A model generated the notes under the pieces. That model was not told where the DNA came from and searched no databases. It saw nothing but the letters and a program-made list of their open reading frames with translations. A DNA stretch of 64,000 bases from Bettongia penicillata ogilbyi. Its lineage: Eukaryota; Chordata; Mammalia; Diprotodontia; Potoroidae. Shown here piece after piece: positions 48,157 to 60,359 of this stretch. The stretch covers positions 2,735,279 through 2,799,278 of the forward strand of contig JAJHZJ010000220.1 in NCBI GenBank assembly GCA_023548195.1, in the 5' to 3' direction. The position numbers and the translations under genes are program-made. Position 1 is the stretch's first letter; each line of letters begins with the position of its first letter.

Positions 48157-48530
48157 ATTCAGAGCATTTTTATGACAATAGGTAGCTTTAATTTCTTCAT
48201 ATGAAAACTACCTATTCATATCCATTGAACATTTATCAGCCAGAGAACTGTAAAGTGACTGAATACTCTATGTATTTTAGAAATGAGATATTTATCAAAG
48301 ACAAAGACAGGTTTCTGCCTCCCTTCTACTCTTGGTTGTATTGGCTTTGTTTATGCAAAAGCTTTTTAAATTCAATGTAAACACATCGATTTTTCATATC
48401 ATGATATTCTCTATTTCTTTGATTATAAATTCTTGCAGTCTCTAAATATCTAACAGGTAAACTCTTCTGTGCTCTCTTAATTTGCTTGTATTATCACCAC
48501 TTATATGTTAACTATGTAGCAATTCTTTAA
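48157..48530 (-). mobile_element. LINE-1 element F, piece 3 of 6
   Basis: Resumes F after insertion C ('tagctttaatttcttcatat', 'ggctttgtttatgcaaaagc', 'tttgcttgtattatcacc') and ends near 'tatgtagcaattcttta' at the copy D insertion site. Confidence 0.85.
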
Positions 48531-48885
48531 CTTTTAAACTTTTAAAAATTTTTAAATTTATTTTTAGTTTTCAGCATTCATTTTCACAAGGTTTTGAGTT
48601 ACAAATTTTCTCCCCTCACCCAACCCCAAAGCCATGCATTCTGATTACCCTTTCCCCCAATATGCCCTCCCTTCTATCATACCCCTCCCTTGATTATTCC
48701 CATCTACTCTCTTCTCTTGTTGGACAAGCTAGATTTCTATACCTCATTTCCAATATTTCTTATTTCCTAGTTGTATGCATAAAAAATTCTCAACATTCCT
48801 TCATAAAACTTTGAGTTCCAAATTCTCTCCCATCCTGTCCTCCCACCCATCCCCATTGAAAAAGCAAGCAGTTCAATATAGGCTA

Positions 48886-48915
48886 TAGGTGTGTCTGTGT
48901 GTGTGTGTGTGTGTG

Positions 48916-48990
<75 letters not shown>
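48886..48990 (+). repeat. compound (TG)n(TA)n microsatellite
   Basis: TG units to about 48916, then about 35 TA units from 48921 to 48990. Lies in the 3' UTR of half-LINE D, just after 'ataggctataggtgtg'. Confidence 0.98.
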
Positions 48991-48993
<3 letters not shown>

Positions 48994-49480
48994 GTTTTGC
49001 AAGGGACTTCCCTAATAGTCATGTTGTGAAGACTAACTCTGTTTCCCTCATTTCTGCCCTGCCCCCCATTTATTCTATTCTCTCTTTTGACCTTTTCCCT
49101 CCACTAAAGTGTATGCTTCTAATTATACCTTCCTCCCATTTACCCTCCCTTCTATCATTCCCCTACCCAGTTTATTTCCTTCTCTCCTACTTTCCTGTAG
49201 TGTAAGATAGATTTTCATACCAAATTGAGTGTGCATGTTATTCCCTCCTTAAGATAGATGTGATGAGTGTAAGCTTCACTTTTCTGCTCTCAATTCCCCA
49301 CTTTTCCCCTCCATTGAAAAAGCTTTATCTTGCCTCTTTTATGAGAGATAATTTGCTCCATTCCATTCCTCCCTTTCTCCTTCCAATACATTCCTCTCTC
49401 ACCCCTTAATTTTATCCTTTGAGACATCAGCCCTTCCTATTCAACTCACCCTGTACTCTCTGTCTCTCTCTCCCTCTATA

Positions 49481-49520
49481 TGTATGTGTGTGTGTGTGTG
49501 TGTATGTGTGTGTGTGTGTA
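49481..49520 (+). repeat. (TG)n microsatellite in half-LINE D
   Basis: Imperfect TG repeat in the spacer, at the place that corresponds to the TG/G tract at 23978-24030 in copy A. Confidence 0.95.
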
Positions 49521-49624
49521 ATTCCTCCAGCTGTCCAAATAGTTGCAAACATTATCTTTCCATGTAGGAATGTAAATAGTTCAACTTTAGTAAGTCCCTT
49601 ATGATTTTTCTTTACTGTTTACTT

Positions 49625-50730
49625 TTTTATGCTTCTCTTGATTTTTGTGTTTGAAAGTCAAATTTTATATTCAGTTTTGGTTTTTTCATCCAGAATGATT
49701 GAAAGTCCTCTATTTCAATGAATAACCATATTTGCCCTGAAGTATTCAGTTTTGTTGGGTAAGTGATTCTTGGTTTTAATTCTAGTTCTTTGACTTCTAC
49801 AATATCATATTCTGAGCCCTTTGATCCCATAATATAGAAGCTGCTACATCTTGTGTTATCCTGATTGTATTTCCACTGTCCTTGAATTGTTTCTTTTTGA
49901 CTGTTTGCAATAATTTCTCCTTGACCTGGGAACTCTTCATTTTGGCTACAATATTCCCAGGAGTTTTTCTTTTCAGATCTCTTTCAGAAGGTGATAGAAG
50001 GTATCTTTCAGTATTCATTTTACCCTCTGTTTCTAGAATATCAATGCAGTTTTCCTTGATAATTTCATGAAAGATGATATGTAGGCTCCTTTTTGATCCT
50101 AACTTTCAGGTACTCCAATAATTTTTAAATTGGCTTTCCTGGATCAAAACCAGGTCAACTATTTAACCAATGAGAAATTTACATGGTCTTCTTTTTTTAA
50201 ATTTCTTTGGTTTTGTTTTGTAATTTCTTGGTTTCTTATAAAGGCAGTAGCTTCCATCTGCTCCATTCTAATATTTGAAGAACTGTTTTCTTCAGGGAGC
50301 TTTTGAACCTCCTTTTCCATTTGGCTAATTCTGCTTTTTAAAGCATTGCTCTCCTCATTGGCTTTTTGGGCCTCTTTTGCCATTTGATTTAATCTATTTT
50401 TAAAGGTATTATTTTCTTCAGAATTTTTGGAGGTTTCCTTTAGTAAGATGTTGACCCTCTTTTCATGCTTTTCTTGCATCTTTTTCATTTATCTTCCCAA
50501 TTTTTCCTCCACCTCTCTTACTTGATTTGCAAAATCCATTTTGAGCTCTTCAATTGCCTGAGATCAATGCATATTTATTTTGGAGGTTTTGGATACAGAA
50601 GCCCTGACTTTCATTTCTTCCTCAGATGGTATGCATTTTTCTTCCTCATCCAAAAGGATGGAAGAAAATACCTATTCACAAAGAAAGTAGTCTTCCATAG
50701 TTTTAATTTTTTTCACTTTTTGGGGGGCAT
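49625..50730 (-). pseudogene. ORF1p of half-LINE copy D, disrupted
   Basis: Start at the ATG ending at 50730 (minus), equivalent to copy A. The best preserved part is the coiled coil at 50488-50159, with heptad-like 'LNQMAKEAQKANEESNALKS' and 'ISQMEKEVQKLPEENSSS'. The C-terminal domain is at 49830-49627 ('ELELKPRITYPTKLN', 'KLNIKFDFQTQKSREA'). Frames differ between the domains, so it is a pseudogene, but it retains longer uninterrupted stretches than A or C. Confidence 0.8.
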
Positions 50731-51435
50731 TTTCCCAGTCAGTTAATTGACTTTTGAGTCTTTTTTTTAAACAGGAAAGCATATTCTAAGGACCTGTAAG
50801 TTTTCAGTTCCTCAAAAGTAGCACAATCAAGGGAGAGGTGTTTACTCCTTTCTTGGTCTGTGCTCTGTTCTGGGAGCAACTACGAACTTTTCCACCCAGG
50901 ATCTGCAAAGAGAATTCCTTCTTCATAGCTTCCACCAGCTCCACCACAAGAGCTTGCTTCCTCATCCAAGGACCACCTCTCCAGGCTGAGAATCAGGTCA
51001 TCTGCTCAATTCCCCCAGAGTCTTTACGCTGAGGGCTCCAAAAAATGAGTTCTGCTGCTACCACCTGGAGCCAGGGCTAAAGCAAGACCCTGCTCCCTTC
51101 TCACTCAAGTGAAAGAGCTTTCTCACTGATCTTTCAAGCTATCTTTGGTGTTTGTGGTTTGAAAAATCTGAGAATCACAGTTGCTGCTCAGAAATTCTGC
51201 ATCCTAAAACCTGTTTTGGTCCTCTCCATGCCTGCCACATGGCCAAGGCTGGACTGCTCCCCACTCTGAAAGTGGCATGGTAGACCATTGCTGTCAGCCT
51301 TCCAGACTGCCCTGGACTGGACATCTGTCACTCTGTCGTTTTGTAGCTTCTGCTGCTCTAGAATTTTTTTAGAATCAGTTTTATACATATTTTATGTACT
51401 ATGGGGGTAGAGATTCTTCAGGTTCATCCTACTCT

Positions 51436-51446
51436 GCCATCTTGCC
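51436..51446 (-). promoter_or_regulatory. YY1-like site at the 5' end of half-LINE D
   Basis: Minus strand 'ggcaagatggcagagtagga': an exact CAAGATGGC core, as found near the start of active mammalian L1s where YY1 positions transcription. Confidence 0.65.
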
Positions 51447-51457
51447 TATGTCCCCCC

Positions 51458-52682
51458 AGTTACATAGCATTTTATAATTATCTTGTTTATTTGGCAGAAG
51501 ATGGAGGTATATACCTAGTCACTGTAATTCTATTTCTCTGTTTCCTAGCAGTTTTTTCAAACAGTAGATTACTCATTGACTACTGTGTCTTGTGTGTCTA
51601 ACCTATTGCGTTGATCCACCACTCAGTTTCTTAGCCAGTGCCAGAGAGTTTTGATTATTGCTGCTTTATAAAATGGTTTGAGACATTATTGGACTCAACA
51701 ACCTTCCATTTTATTTCTTTTCATTAATGCCCTTGATATTCTGGATCTTTTCTTCTTCCAGATGAATTGTATTATTATTTTTTCTAGCTCTATAAAACTT
51801 TTTTGGTAGTTTGACTGGTGTGGACTTACCAAGTTAATTCTGTTGGAGTTGTCATTTTTATTATATTAGCTCAGTGTACCCATGAGCAACTGATATTTTA
51901 TCCAATTATTTAGATCAGTCTAAATTTGTGTGAAGAGTTTTGTAATTGTGCTCATTTAATTACTAAGTTCGTCTTGGCACCTAGACTCCCCAATATTTTA
52001 TATTGTCAGTAGTTATTATAATGTAAATTATTGATCTCTTACTGTTGAGTTTTGTTAGAAATATGTAGAAATGCTGACAACATATGTGGGTTTGTTTTGT
52101 ATCCTGTAAATTTGCTAAAGTTGTTAATTATTTTAACAATGTTTTAGTTGATTCTCTAGGATTCTCTAAATATGTCATCTTATCATCTGTTTCTTCACTG
52201 ACTCTTCTTAATCCTTCAATTTCTGTTTCTTCTCATATTGGTAAAGCTGGCATTTCTATTACCATATTCAATAACAGTAGTGATAAAGGCTATCCTTGTT
52301 TCACCCTTGATCTTTTTGGAAATATTTGTAGCTTATCCCCATTACATGAAATGCTTACTGATGGTTTTTTCGATAGATACTACTTGTCAATTTAAGCGAA
52401 AATTAATTTATTCCTGTGCTTTCTAGTGTTTTTAATAGGTAATACCTATTACCATGAAATGCTGTTGCACATTGTTTAGAGTTTTATTCTGCAACTATTT
52501 AGATAATCATATGATTTCAATTAATTTTGTTACTGATATGGTCAATTATGCTAATCATTTACTTAATTTTGAATCAGTCTTGAATTCCTGATATAAATCC
52601 CCCTTCTCATAATGTACTATAATTATGATAAGTTGCTGTAGTCTCTTTATTAATATTTTATTTAAATTTTTTTGCATCTATA
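51458..52682 (-). mobile_element. LINE-1 element F, piece 4 of 6 (ORF2, RT region)
   Basis: Continues F through the region upstream of the C-terminus and the RT palm ('cattgactactgtgtcttgt', 'gattctctaggattctctaa', 'gctatccttgtttcaccctt'). The FADD site near 52170-52190 is eroded. Ends in the target 'ttgcatctata'. Confidence 0.88.
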
Positions 52683-52965
52683 CCACACCCAAAGAAAGAA
52701 CTATGGAATTCAATCGCAGAATGTAGCAGATCATTTTCTTTTGTGTTATGTTTTGATTTGTTATATGATTTGTCCCATTCATTTTAATTGTTCTATACAA
52801 CATGACTATGGTGAAGATGAATTTAATAGGAATATATGTATAGAGAGGGAGGAGGGAGGGAAGATGGACAGAGGGGAGGGAGGAAAAAAATCTAAGTTAT
52901 ATGGTAGTGATCATAGAACACTGAAAATAAATAAAAGAAAAAATATAAGCAAAGAAAAAAAGAAA
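52683..52965 (+). mobile_element. LINE-1 3' end, sense, inserted in F
   Basis: About 280 bases of L1 3' UTR: 'gaaagaactatggaattcaa', a polypurine tract 'ggagggagggaagatgg', and a terminal 'gaaaataaataaaag' with A-rich end. It is 5'-truncated and opposite in orientation to the host L1. Confidence 0.82.
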
Positions 52966-53373
52966 GTCAAGAGGTTGAAAACAAGGGTAGAATATTGAAT
53001 TTATTGTTAGACTCAGTCACTGAGTTAACTGATTGCATCACAAGAAAAGGCTAAGTGAGGCATAAGAAGAAGAAAAGAAAACTTATTTCCTGAGAAAACT
53101 CTTTTCCCAATTATCTCTTGAAGAAACACAAAGAGAATTCTTGAGAAATTTTTGGAACTATCTTGAGAACTTAATTTGGCAACTGTGTTTTCCAAATTGA
53201 AAAAGAATTTTAGTAATAGTTAAAGGTAAATTTGTTAGTTTTACAGATAATACATCACAGATTATTTATATCTTGATTTTATTGTTTGTTATGTAGAGGG
53301 AGAGATGAGTAAAAGATTATGAGAAAATTAATTTGCCTATTAGATACTAATATTTAATAACCTAGAAAAAAAA
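52966..53373 (+). other. putative 3' transduction with poly(A), bounded by target-site duplication
   Basis: About 400 bases of non-L1 sequence follow the L1 3' end and finish in A8 (53366-53373), directly before 'ttgcatctata' at 53374-53384. The same 11 bases stand at 52672-52682 before the L1 3' end. L1 plus this segment therefore inserted as one unit of about 690 bases. Confidence 0.78.
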
Positions 53374-55085
53374 TTGCATCTATATTAATCAGAGAAGTAG
53401 ATCTATACTTTTCTTTCTCTGTTATCCCTCATCCTAGTTTACATGTTAGCACCATATTTGTATCATAAAAAGAATTTGGCAGTGCTCTTTGCTTATTTTT
53501 ATAGTTTTTATAGTATTGAGATTAATTGTTCTTTAAATGTTTGGTAGAATTCACCTGTAAATTTATCTATTCCTGGAGATTTTTTCATTGAAAGTACATT
53601 GATGGTTTAGGCAAATCCAAACCACCCCAAATCAGTTATTTAAGTATTTTATTTTATCTTCTTTTAATCTGAAAAATTTATATTTTTATAAATATCTATT
53701 TATTTCATTGAGATTGTAGGATTTATTGGAAGAACTTTTGGCAAAAGACTTCCTAATTATCACTTTAATTTCCTCTTCATTGGTGGGGAATTCACCCTTT
53801 TCATGATAAGAGCAATTATGTTTTTTTTCTTTTTTTTAATCAAATGAACAAAAGATTTTTTTTTGTAAAATCTGCCCTTAGTTTTATTTATTTATTCAAT
53901 AGTTTTCTGAATTTCAATAATATTAAACTCTCCTTTGATTTTCAGAATTTCTAATTTGGTATTTAATTGTGAATTTTTCTTCTAACCACAACCTCATTTA
54001 ATCTGCTCTTTCAGCCCCCTTTCCTTTTATTTTCCCTTTTCCTTCTTATTTCTTAAAGTGTAAGATGGATTTCTGTACCTAAGTATGTATGTTATTCCCT
54101 CTTTCTGTCAAATTCAATGAAAGTTTCAAAAAATGATCATTTCCTTCCCTTCTTTGCATTTTCATGTAATGTAATTAGACTTTTCTGCCTGCTCCTTTCC
54201 ACTTCTTCTAGTGCTGTCCTTTTTGTTCAACTATAAATTATTTTTTGTCTTCATATCATCAACCTATACCTACTCCCTCTATCTATGTATGCCCCTTTTA
54301 AATGTCAAAATAAAGATATCATTCTTAAGAGATACGTATATCATCTTCTCATGTAGAGATGTAAGCAATTTAACCTTATTGAACGTGACATTTTCTTTCC
54401 TGTTTACCTTTTTATATAATTCTTGAGTCTTGTATTTGAATATCATATTTTCCCTTCAGTTATGCTTTTTTCATTAAGAAAAATTGTCCCCTGCTTCATT
54501 GACTGCCTCCCCAGAAAGATTATACTCAATTTGACTGAGTTTCTTATTCTTAGTTCTAATCCTTTGCCTTCTTAAATATCATATTCCATTCATTTTGATT
54601 CTTTAATGTAGAAGCTACTGGGTCATATATAATTCTGGCTGCAGTTCCATGATATTTAAATTGTTCCTTTCCTTTCTGCTTGCTGTATAATTTCTCTGAT
54701 CTGGTGATTGTGGGATTTGCCTATAATATTCCTTGGAGTATTCATTTTGGGATCTATTTCAGGAGGTGATTCTTGGATTCTTCCATTGAGAACTTTACCC
54801 TCTGGTTGCAAGATCTCAAGAAAATTTCTTTGATAACTTTTTTGAAAGATGCTGGGTTGACCTATATTTCTGAAATTATCTTTCCTGAAGATATTTTCCA
54901 GGTCTGTTTGTTTTCAAATGAAATTTTTACATTTTTCTATTTTTTTCATTCTTTTGATTTTGTTTGATTGATTCTTGATGTCTTATAGAGTCATTATCTT
55001 CCACTTGTCGAATTCTAATTTTTACAGAGTTTTTTCCCAATTAGATTTTGTACCTCCTTTTCTGTTTAACCAATTCAACTGTTTT
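53374..55085 (-). mobile_element. LINE-1 element F, piece 5 of 6 (RT start, spacer, ORF1 C-terminal half)
   Basis: 53374-53985 is ORF2 RT. At about 53985 it jumps straight to the pyrimidine-rich inter-ORF spacer (plus strand 'tctttcagccccctttcc'), so about 1 kb holding the endonuclease, present in E at about 57785-58835, is missing. From about 54420 to 55085 it codes for the ORF1 C-terminal, RRM-like and coiled-coil parts. Interrupted at about 55085 by L1 E. Confidence 0.82.
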
Positions 55086-55549
55086 ATTGGTTTTTTAAAT
55101 TGAATTATTTTATTTGTTTTCAGTGTTTGAAAATCACTTCCATATATCTTAGAATTTTTTTCCACTCCTTTCCCCTTATTACTCCCTCACTCTCCACTAC
55201 CTCCCTGAGAAGGTATAAAATCTCATAATCTCATACATTATTATTACATGCACATTGCATAGAAGAATTAAAATTCAAGGCAGAAACCATAAAATAAAAC
55301 AAAACATAATACAAAAGAAAATGGTCTGTTTCTATCTGCGAACAAATTCCATAGTTCTTTCTCTGAATATGAAATGCATTTTTCCTCAAGAGTCCATTGG
55401 AAATTTTTTAAGTCCATGCATTGCAATGAAGTACTAAGTCTACCAGAAAAATTCCTTGCACACTGTGGTTGTTGCTGTGTACAAAGTTCTCCTGGTTCTG
55501 CTACTTTCACTCAGCATCAGTTCATATAAACCTTTTCAGGCTTCTCTGA

Positions 55550-58500
55550 AGTCCTCTTGTTCATGGTTTCTAATAGCAAAATAGTATTCCATTGCATTTG
55601 TATACTAAAAATTTTTCTGCCATTCCCAAATTGGTGGGCATCCCCTTTATTTCCAGTTTTTGGCCACCACAAAGAGAGCTGCTATAAATATTTTTGTACA
55701 TGTGGGAACCTTTACAATTTCTATGATCTCTTTGGGATAGAGTCCCAGAAGCTATATTGCTGGGTCAAAGGGCATGCACATTTTTGTAGCCCTTTGGGCA
55801 TAGTTACAAATTACTCTCCAGAATGGTTGGATCAACTCCAGCTCCACCAACAATGAATTAGTATTACAAATCTCCCACATCTTATTCAATATTTATCATC
55901 TTCCTGTTTTATAATGTTAACCAATCTGATAGGTATGATGAAGTACCTCAGAGTTGTTTTGATTTGCACCTCTCTAATCAATAATGATTTAGAGCATTTT
56001 CTCATATGATTATAGATAGCTTTAATTTCTTCCTCTGAAAATTCCTTGTTCATATTCTTTGATCACTTTACAGTTGGGGAATGACTTGTATTCTTGTACA
56101 TTTGATTCAGTTCTCTACATATTTTAGAAATGATGTCTTTATCATAGACACTAGTTGCAGAAATTCTTTCCCAGTTTTCTGCTTCCCTCCAATTCTTGGT
56201 TGCATTCAGTTTGTGTAAAACTTTTCAATTTAATGTAATCAAAATTATCCATTTTACACTTCATAATGTTCTGTATCTCTTGCTGGGTCATAAAGTTTAG
56301 TATGGTACTGAATAAGTAAGTTAATTTAGGAAGAATTGTCATTTTATTTGTATTTGCTTGACCTACCCATGAGCAACAGGTATATTTCCACTTACTTAGA
56401 TCTTACTTTATTTATGTGAAGGGTATTTTGTTATTGTGTTCATATGGTCCCTGGCTTTGTTTTGGCAGGTATACTCCCAGGTATTTTATCATTTTCACCT
56501 TAGCTTTAAATGGGATTTCTCTTTCTATCTCTTGCTGTTGGTCTTTATTAGCAATATATAGAAATGCAGAAAATTTATGTGGGTTTATTTTGTAGCCTGC
56601 AAGTTTGGAAAATTGATTATTATATCCAGTAGTCTTTTACCAGATTCTCCTGGATTCTCTAAGTATATCATCACATCATCAGCAAAGAGTGATAACTTAA
56701 TTTCTTATTTGACTATTCTAATTCTTTCAATTTCTTTTCCTTCTCTTATTGCTACAGATAGCATTTCTAATACCATATTGAATAACAGTAGTGATAATGG
56801 ACATCCTTGTTTCACCCTTGATCTTATTGGAATGGCATCTAGCTTGTCTCCATTGCATATAATGCTTCCTGATGGTTTTAGGTAGATACTGCTTATTAGT
56901 TTATGGAAAGTTCCATTTATTTCTATGCTTTCCAGTGTTTTCAATAAGAATCAGTGTTGAACATTTTCGAAACCTTTTTCTGCATCTATTGAGATAATCA
57001 TGTGGTTTCTGTTAGTTTGTTGTTGATATGATCAATAATGCTAATAATTTTTCTGATATTGAACCAGTCCTGCATTCCTGGTACAAATTCTACCTGATTA
57101 TAATGTATTAATCTTGTGATACTTGCTGTATTCTTTTTGCTAACATCTTATTTATAATTTTTGCATCTATATTCCTTAGAGAAATTGGTCTAATTTTCTT
57201 TCTCTGTTTTGGCTCTTCCTGGTTTAGATATAAGAAACATATTTGTGTAATAAAAAGAATTTGGTAGTATTCCTTCTTTGGCAATTTTTCCAAATAGTCT
57301 GTATAGCATTGGAATTAACTATTCTTTAAAGATTTGATAGAATTCGCTTGTAAATCCATCTGACCTTACAGATTTTTCCCTAGGGAGTTCATTGATGGAT
57401 TCTTCAAATCCCTTTTCTGAGCTTGGGTTATTTAAGTACTCAACTCTCTCTTCTGTTAGTCTGAGCAATTTATATTTTGAAAAATAATCATCTATGTCTT
57501 TTAGGTTGTTAATGTTACTGGGACACAATTGGTCAAAATAATTTCTAATTATTGTTTTAGTTTCTTCCTCTCTGGAGTTTAGTGTACTCTTTTCTTTTTT
57601 ATATTGGTAATTTGGTTTCCTTCTTTCTTTGTTTTTAATGAAATTGACCAAAGATTTATTAATTTAATGTTTTTTTATAAAACCAATTCTTATTTTTATT
57701 AGTTCAGTAGTTTTTGTAATTTCAATTTTATTAATTTCTTCTATGGTTTTCAGTTTTTCGAATTTGGCATTTACTTGGGGATTTTCAATTTGTTCGTTTT
57801 TGAGTGCTTTCAGCTACATGCCCGATTCATTGATCTCCTCTTTCTGTATTTTATTCATATAGGCATTCAAAGATATAACACTTCACCTAAGAACTGCTTT
57901 TGTAGTATCCCATAACATTTAGTAGGTTGTGTCATTATTATCATACTCTTGAATGAAGTTGTTGATTGTTTCTTTGATTTGTTTTTCAACCACTCCTTCT
58001 TTAGGAGTAGACTGTTTAGTTTCCAATAAGTTTTTGATTTATATTTCCATGGACTTTGATTACATATAATTTTATTGCACTCTGATCTGAGAAGAATGCA
58101 TTGACTATGTATGAATTTCTGCACAGGATTGTGAGGTCAATTTTTGTGTATGTGCCATGTACTGCTTAGAAGAAGGTATGTTCCTTTCTATTCCTATACA
58201 ATTTTCTCCAGAGATCTATCATATCTACTTTATCTAGAGATTTATTCACCTCCATAAATTCTCCCTTGTTTATTTTGAGGTTAGATTTATCAAGTTGGGA
58301 GAGGGGGAGGTTGAGGTCCCCTACTAGTATTGTTTTGCTGCCTATTTCTTCTTATAACTCCCTTAACTTCTTTAAGGATCTGGATGCTATACCACTTGGC
58401 ATGTCTATGTATAGTAATGAAATTGCTTTGTTATTTATGGTGCCTTTTAGCAGGATATAATTTCCTTCCTTCTCTGTTTTGATTAGTTTTATTTCTGCTT

Positions 58501-58755
58501 TTGCTGTGTCTGAGATTAGTATTATTACCCCTCCTTTTTTTTACATCAGCTGAAGTACAAAATATTCTGGTTCAACCTTTTACCTTTACCATGTTTATAT
58601 GCCCCCTTTTTAAATGTGTTTCTTGTAAGCAACATATTGTATGATTATGGTTTTTAATCCATTCTGCTTTCCACTTCTGTTTCAAGAGAGAGTTCATCAC
58701 ATTCACAGTTACAATTATTTTCTGTTGTTTTTTTCTTCCAAACCCTTTCCCTTTT
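55550..58755 (-). pseudogene. L1 ORF2 of element E (endonuclease and reverse transcriptase), disrupted
   Basis: Endonuclease-reverse transcriptase of L1. From the N-terminus: 'VTVNVMNSLLKQKWKAEWIK' near 58720-58660, then the catalytic motif 'CLQETHL' near 58630-58608 with its Glu intact. RT: '[20 protein letters not shown]' (57260-57190 region), 'SRVKQGCPLSLLLFN' (about 56830-56780) and the catalytic FADD at 56675-56686, intact. Frameshifts separate these blocks, an in-frame gap of about 0.5 kb lies near 56292, and the C-terminal cysteine motif region is eroded. Non-functional, but younger-looking than the other L1s in the window. Confidence 0.85.
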
Positions 58756-59321
58756 TTAAGCTTTTGTTTCTCTCTTCTCCCTTGACCTCCACAAGAGTTT
58801 TAATTTTTGACTACTGCCTCCCTTAGTCTTCCTTCCCGTCTTTCAGTCCCCTTCACTTTTAATCCCCTTTTCCCTTACTTCTTCTTCCCTCCCTTTTAGC
58901 CTACCCTGCCTTTTCTTTCCCCCTTCTCCTCCTACTGCCTATAGATCTAGTTGTATTTCTATACTTAACTGAGTTTGTTTTACCCTCCTTGAATCCAATA
59001 AGATGAGAGTAACACTCAATGCTCATCTCCCTTCCCTCTTTCCCTCTCCTTCAAAATATTTGTGTGCCTCTCCTTGTGATTGATTTTATTTTTTTCTGCC
59101 TCTTCCTTTTGATATTTCCCATTACAATCACTGCTCACCCTTAAACACACTTGTTTTCATCACATCACTTAATTGATACCTACTACCTCTATCTATATAT
59201 ATCCCTTTTACATTTCATAGTAAATTACAATTCTCAAGATTAATAAGTATCATCTTACTTTATAGGGATGTAAAAAGTTTGTCCATATTGAGTGACAAGG
59301 TTTTTTCCTCTGTTTGCCTTT
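58756..59321 (-). other. long inter-ORF spacer of L1 E, polypurine on the sense strand
   Basis: About 560 bases separate ORF1 from ORF2. The plus strand is rich in C and T ('cccttttcccttacttcttc'), so the L1 RNA is purine-rich here. Phrases next to ORF1 ('tagggatgtaaaaagttt', 'tttgcctttttatgtctctc') recur beyond ORF1 in half-LINEs A, C and D. Confidence 0.7.
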
Positions 59322-60359
59322 TTATGTCTCTCTTAAGAACTGTGTTTGAACATCGAATTTTCTATTGAATTCTTGCCTTTTCATCAGGAATGTCTGGATT
59401 TCCTTTATTTCATTGAATGCCTGTCTCCTTGCCTGAAATATTATTTTCAACTTTGCTTGGTAATTAATACTTGGCTGTAGTCCCAGTTTCTTTGTCTTAT
59501 AGAATGTCATATTCTAATTCCTTTGATCTTTTAATGTAGAAACTGCAAGGTCCTGTGTGATCCTGACTGTAGCTTCTCAATATTTAAATTGCTTCTTTCT
59601 GACTGTCTGAAGAATTTTCTCCTCTACTTGATAGTTCTGGAATTTGGCAACGATATTCCTTGGTGTTTTTAGTTTGGCATCCCTTTCAGGATGCCAAGGA
59701 TTCTTTCAATGCCTATTTTGCCCATGGAATCTAGGACTTCTGGGCAATTTTCCTTGTTGATTTCTTGGATGATATTGTTCAGGTTTTTATTTTCATCATG
59801 ACTTTCTAGTAAACCAATAATCCTTATATCTTCTCTCCTGTATCTATTTGCCAGGTCTGTTGTTTTCTTTCCATTTTTGTTTTACCTTTTTTTCTATCTT
59901 TTCATTCTTTAGACTCTGCTTGACTGATTCTTGATGTCTCATAGATTCATCAGCTTCTACTTGCCCAATGCTAATATTTATCAAGTTGTTTTCTTCAGTT
60001 AACATTTGTGTCTCCTTTTCTATCTGTCCAATTTATCCTTTCAAGGAGTTATTTTCTCCAGTTAGGTTTTATACTTCTTTTTCCACTTGTCCGATTGTCC
60101 TTTTAAATTTTTCTACGATTTCTTTTTTCATGTTTTTAAAATTGTTGGCCAATTTTTCTTCTATTTCTCTAATTTGGCTTTTAAAATCCTTCTTCACCTC
60201 TTCAAAGAATGATTTTGGGGCTTAAGACTATTTCATATTCCCTTCTGAAGTTTCAGATGGGAGTACAGTCTCAATGCTGACTTCTTTGGTATTCATGTTT
60301 TGATCCTTGTCCCCGCAGAAGTATTCTATGGTCTTTTTTTCCCTTTGCTTCTTACTCAT
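59322..60359 (-). pseudogene. L1 ORF1p of element E, disrupted
   Basis: RNA-binding chaperone of L1. Start at the ATG at 60359 (minus) reading MSKKQREKK, then an N-terminal acidic stretch, a coiled coil (about 60220-59900), an RRM-like region (about 59880-59690) and the C-terminal domain (59510-59322, 'EFNRKFDVQTQFLRET'). About 346 codons, normal for L1 ORF1p. Stops and frameshifts interrupt it, including a small inverted duplication-like 'ccctttcaggatgccaagga' near 59680. Confidence 0.82.

Larger units (their letters stand above)
48531..51457 (-). mobile_element. ORF1-only half-LINE, copy D
   Basis: Same architecture as A and C over about 2.9 kb, enlarged by microsatellites. Flanks 'tatgtagcaattcttta' (left) and 'tacatagcattttata' (right, about 51461-51476) look like a diverged target-site duplication, and F continues on both sides. 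The 5' end is intact with a YY1-like site. No ORF2. Confidence 0.8.
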
